Source of the DNA: a bacterium SCSIO 12696
GTDB taxonomy: Bacteria; Pseudomonadota; Gammaproteobacteria; Pseudomonadales; Porticoccaceae
Length of the DNA: 64,000 bases
Direction of reading: 5' to 3'
Assembly: GCA_024397955.1 (NCBI GenBank)
Contig: CP073744.1
Coordinates: 1,550,001 to 1,614,000 of the forward strand
Shown: positions 62,539-64,000 of the stretch, in pieces
How positions within the stretch are numbered: the stretch's first letter is position 1
Layout of the letters: each line of letters opens with the position of its first letter
Position numbers and translations under genes: made by a program
The notes under the pieces: model-generated
What the model was told of the DNA's origin: nothing
What the model saw: only the letters and a program-made list of their open reading frames with translations
Databases searched by the model: none

Positions 62539-64000
62539 GGCAAATTGGACACTGTTTGAGATATCGCGACACCAACAACTGTTGCCGCCTTTGATGGTGA
62601 GCCAAATCTGGATGTCCTCTGTAACTTATCTGCGTAGGTTGTAAAAGCTTCTCTACTACCACTCACACCCAGCGAAAACGCATCCCGTACGTTTGGGTCA
62701 GAAGCAAAGCTTACAACTGTACCTGCAGTAGTAACCCTATCTGCCCAAACCAGAGTTTGTACAACACCTAATTCACCTATGATAACAGGAGCAGAAACAG
62801 CAACCCCAATCGTGCCCAAAGCAGCTTTTTGCAACCTATCACCATAGTCACCCAAAGATGCAACACCATAAGATAATTTTTGTGGGTCAACCCCCGGACT
62901 AGCAAAGTCTATCGCACTAACCATCCTTGTATCGGTTGCCACCGCATTCGGTAAATCTCGGCTAATATTCGGTGCCTGATAATCTCGTTTAGTGACCGAA
63001 CCTTTGCCATTAGACGCCGGAGCTGGCCTAAGATCAGCCTGCGCTCCTCCATCCATGGATTCTGTAACCACATCCTCATTAATCACAGGTTCTCTAGGTT
63101 GGTCCACAATATCTATATCTGCTTCAAAACTTATCGAAAAGTCCTGGCGAGGATCACTTTTAAGGCTTTCACCATAATCACTGGCTAAAGAAGAGAATGC
63201 CCCCGATATTGCACCATTAGAGAACTTTCCACCCGACAGTTGGGAAACAGTACCTCCAACAATCGCTCTAGCTGCTGCTTTTGCTCCTACGCTTTTGATC
63301 CCGTCAATCTTTAAAGCGCCTCCGGCAATTGCCCCTAAGCCCGCCGAGGCAAAACCATGGCCAAATTTACCACCTTGGAGCACCGATGTAACACCTGAAG
63401 TAACCGCCATAGCAGCCACATATCTATAAGTGGCAGGGTTAAAGCCAAAGCTTTGCCCGGCCTCTAAGCCAAAGTTTGCTCCAACAGCAGAGAGCGCAGC
63501 TGCTGATATACCAGATTTTAAGGCATCACCAAGACTCGCACCTTGAAGTAACGCATCTGCAAAACCAGCTGCACCAAAAATAGCTGCTGCTACGTACCAT
63601 TTGATCCCTTCAACAGCTGCCGTATATACGATTGCCGCCAATGTAAATATAAAGTACCCACTCGGATCCGTCGCGTTGAGCGGATTGTTGATTGTGTAGG
63701 CGTACCTATTGAGGCTTTGGCTCATTAATGGATCTTGTATAAACGGATCGGCCTGAAGGAACCTGGCAATCTTCGGATCGTAAATCCGCCCATTCATATG
63801 GATCACACCCACCTCATCCAGCATCTCATGGCCCGTAAAGCCTCTGGTGGTGATGCTGCTGTCAAAGGTGGTCAATGCCCCATTGGCCAAGGCCGTCCAA
63901 TCTGTAGCGTCCCTTCTCTCGCCCCAGGCGTCAAAGCTCATTTCCTGCACAATCGCACCGGTTTCGTCGGTGATGACGTCCAGGCTGCCCAGATGATCAT
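62535..64000 (-). CDS. Rhs-repeat protein, C-terminal part with unknown toxin tip
   Basis: The frame is open to the window edge (488 codons seen). The conserved Rhs core end is clear: DHLGSLDVITDETGAIVQEM, RGFTGHEMLDEVGVIHMNGR, IYDPKIARFLQADP and NRYAYTINNPLNATDPSG (DPSG near 63666). The roughly 373 residues after it form the variable tip. First comes a Gly/Ala-rich, partly hydrophobic linker (GGKFSNGAISGAFSSLASD). The terminal domain (about the last 135 residues) has two hydrophobic stretches and matches no toxin I know. Delivery would be by type VI secretion or as a wall-associated device; no VgrG or PAAR gene is in view. Confidence 0.85.
   Translation of the reverse strand, partial: DHLGSLDVITDETGAIVQEMSFDAWGERRDATDWTALANGALTTFDSSITTRGFTGHEMLDEVGVIHMNGRIYDPKIARFLQADPFIQDPLMSQSLNRYAYTINNPLNATDPSGYFIFTLAAIVYTAAVEGIKWYVAAAIFGAAGFADALLQGASLGDALKSGISAAALSAVGANFGLEAGQSFGFNPATYRYVAAMAVTSGVTSVLQGGKFGHGFASAGLGAIAGGALKIDGIKSVGAKAAARAIVGGTVSQLSGGKFSNGAISGAFSSLASDYGESLKSDPRQDFSISFEADIDIVDQPREPVINEDVVTESMDGGAQADLRPAPASNGKGSVTKRDYQAPNISRDLPNAVATDTRMVSAIDFASPGVDPQKLSYGVASLGDYGDRLQKAALGTIGVAVSAPVIIGELGVVQTLVWADRVTTAGTVVSFASDPNVRDAFSLGVSGSREAFTTYADKLQRTSRFGSPSKAATVVGVAISQTVSNLP

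Overview
The window reads as chromosomal DNA of a free-living, probably marine gammaproteobacterium. The gene order hemA(divergent)-TPR lipoprotein-lolB-ispE-tRNA-Gln-prs-rplY-pth-ychF is the Pseudomonas-type order. The bkd genes, RhlB, the large TonB-dependent receptor and several small dispersed palindromes suggest a Pseudomonadales/Cellvibrionales-like lineage (inference; no 16S gene is present).

Layout. 1-3.7 kb: branched-chain 2-oxoacid dehydrogenase genes bkdA1-bkdA2-bkdB on the minus strand, with bkdB cut by the window edge. 4-13.7 kb: housekeeping and orphan genes (AsmA-like protein, CysZ, RhlB, DoxX, FMN glutamate-synthase-like protein, MATE pump, glutaredoxin, TrhO, TM2 protein). 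13.8-23.7 kb: a phosphonate catabolic block made of an MFS-like permease, GntR/UTRA regulator, phnW, phnX, FAD amine oxidase, PhnZ-like HD oxygenase and a TonB-dependent receptor. Four TGG-N6-CCA palindromes lie before the permease, between phnR and phnW (two) and before the receptor, so one regulator probably controls the whole block. The block sits between prfA and prmC, which normally adjoin, and prmC now overlaps the end of the regulator gene. 24.4-35.5 kb: conserved core genes (prfA, hemA, lolB, ispE, prs, rplY, pth, ychF).

35.6-45.3 kb: a genomic island in a tRNA-Met gene. The last 48 bp of the tRNA region are repeated (47/48) at 45260-45307. The island carries a CusCBA copper/silver efflux operon, a Met/His/Cys-rich periplasmic protein and an M48 peptidase with a small membrane partner, but no integrase. 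46.3-58.1 kb: a tightly coupled Mrp-type Na+/H+ antiporter operon (E, F, G, DUF4040-MnhB fusion, C and three ND5-like D subunits, with an extra two-helix protein), followed by an RND adaptor/pump pair. 58-59.7 kb: DUF1499 protein and a Tat-exported dienelactone hydrolase.

59.7-64 kb: an AT-richer polymorphic-toxin locus. An Rhs protein enters from the right edge and ends in an unrecognised toxin tip followed by an overlapping membrane immunity candidate. Next comes an IS3-family element that has truncated a second, displaced toxin tail. That tail's cognate lipoprotein (candidate immunity) survives.

All calls are by eye from the sequence and remembered family features. No database search or structure calculation was run.
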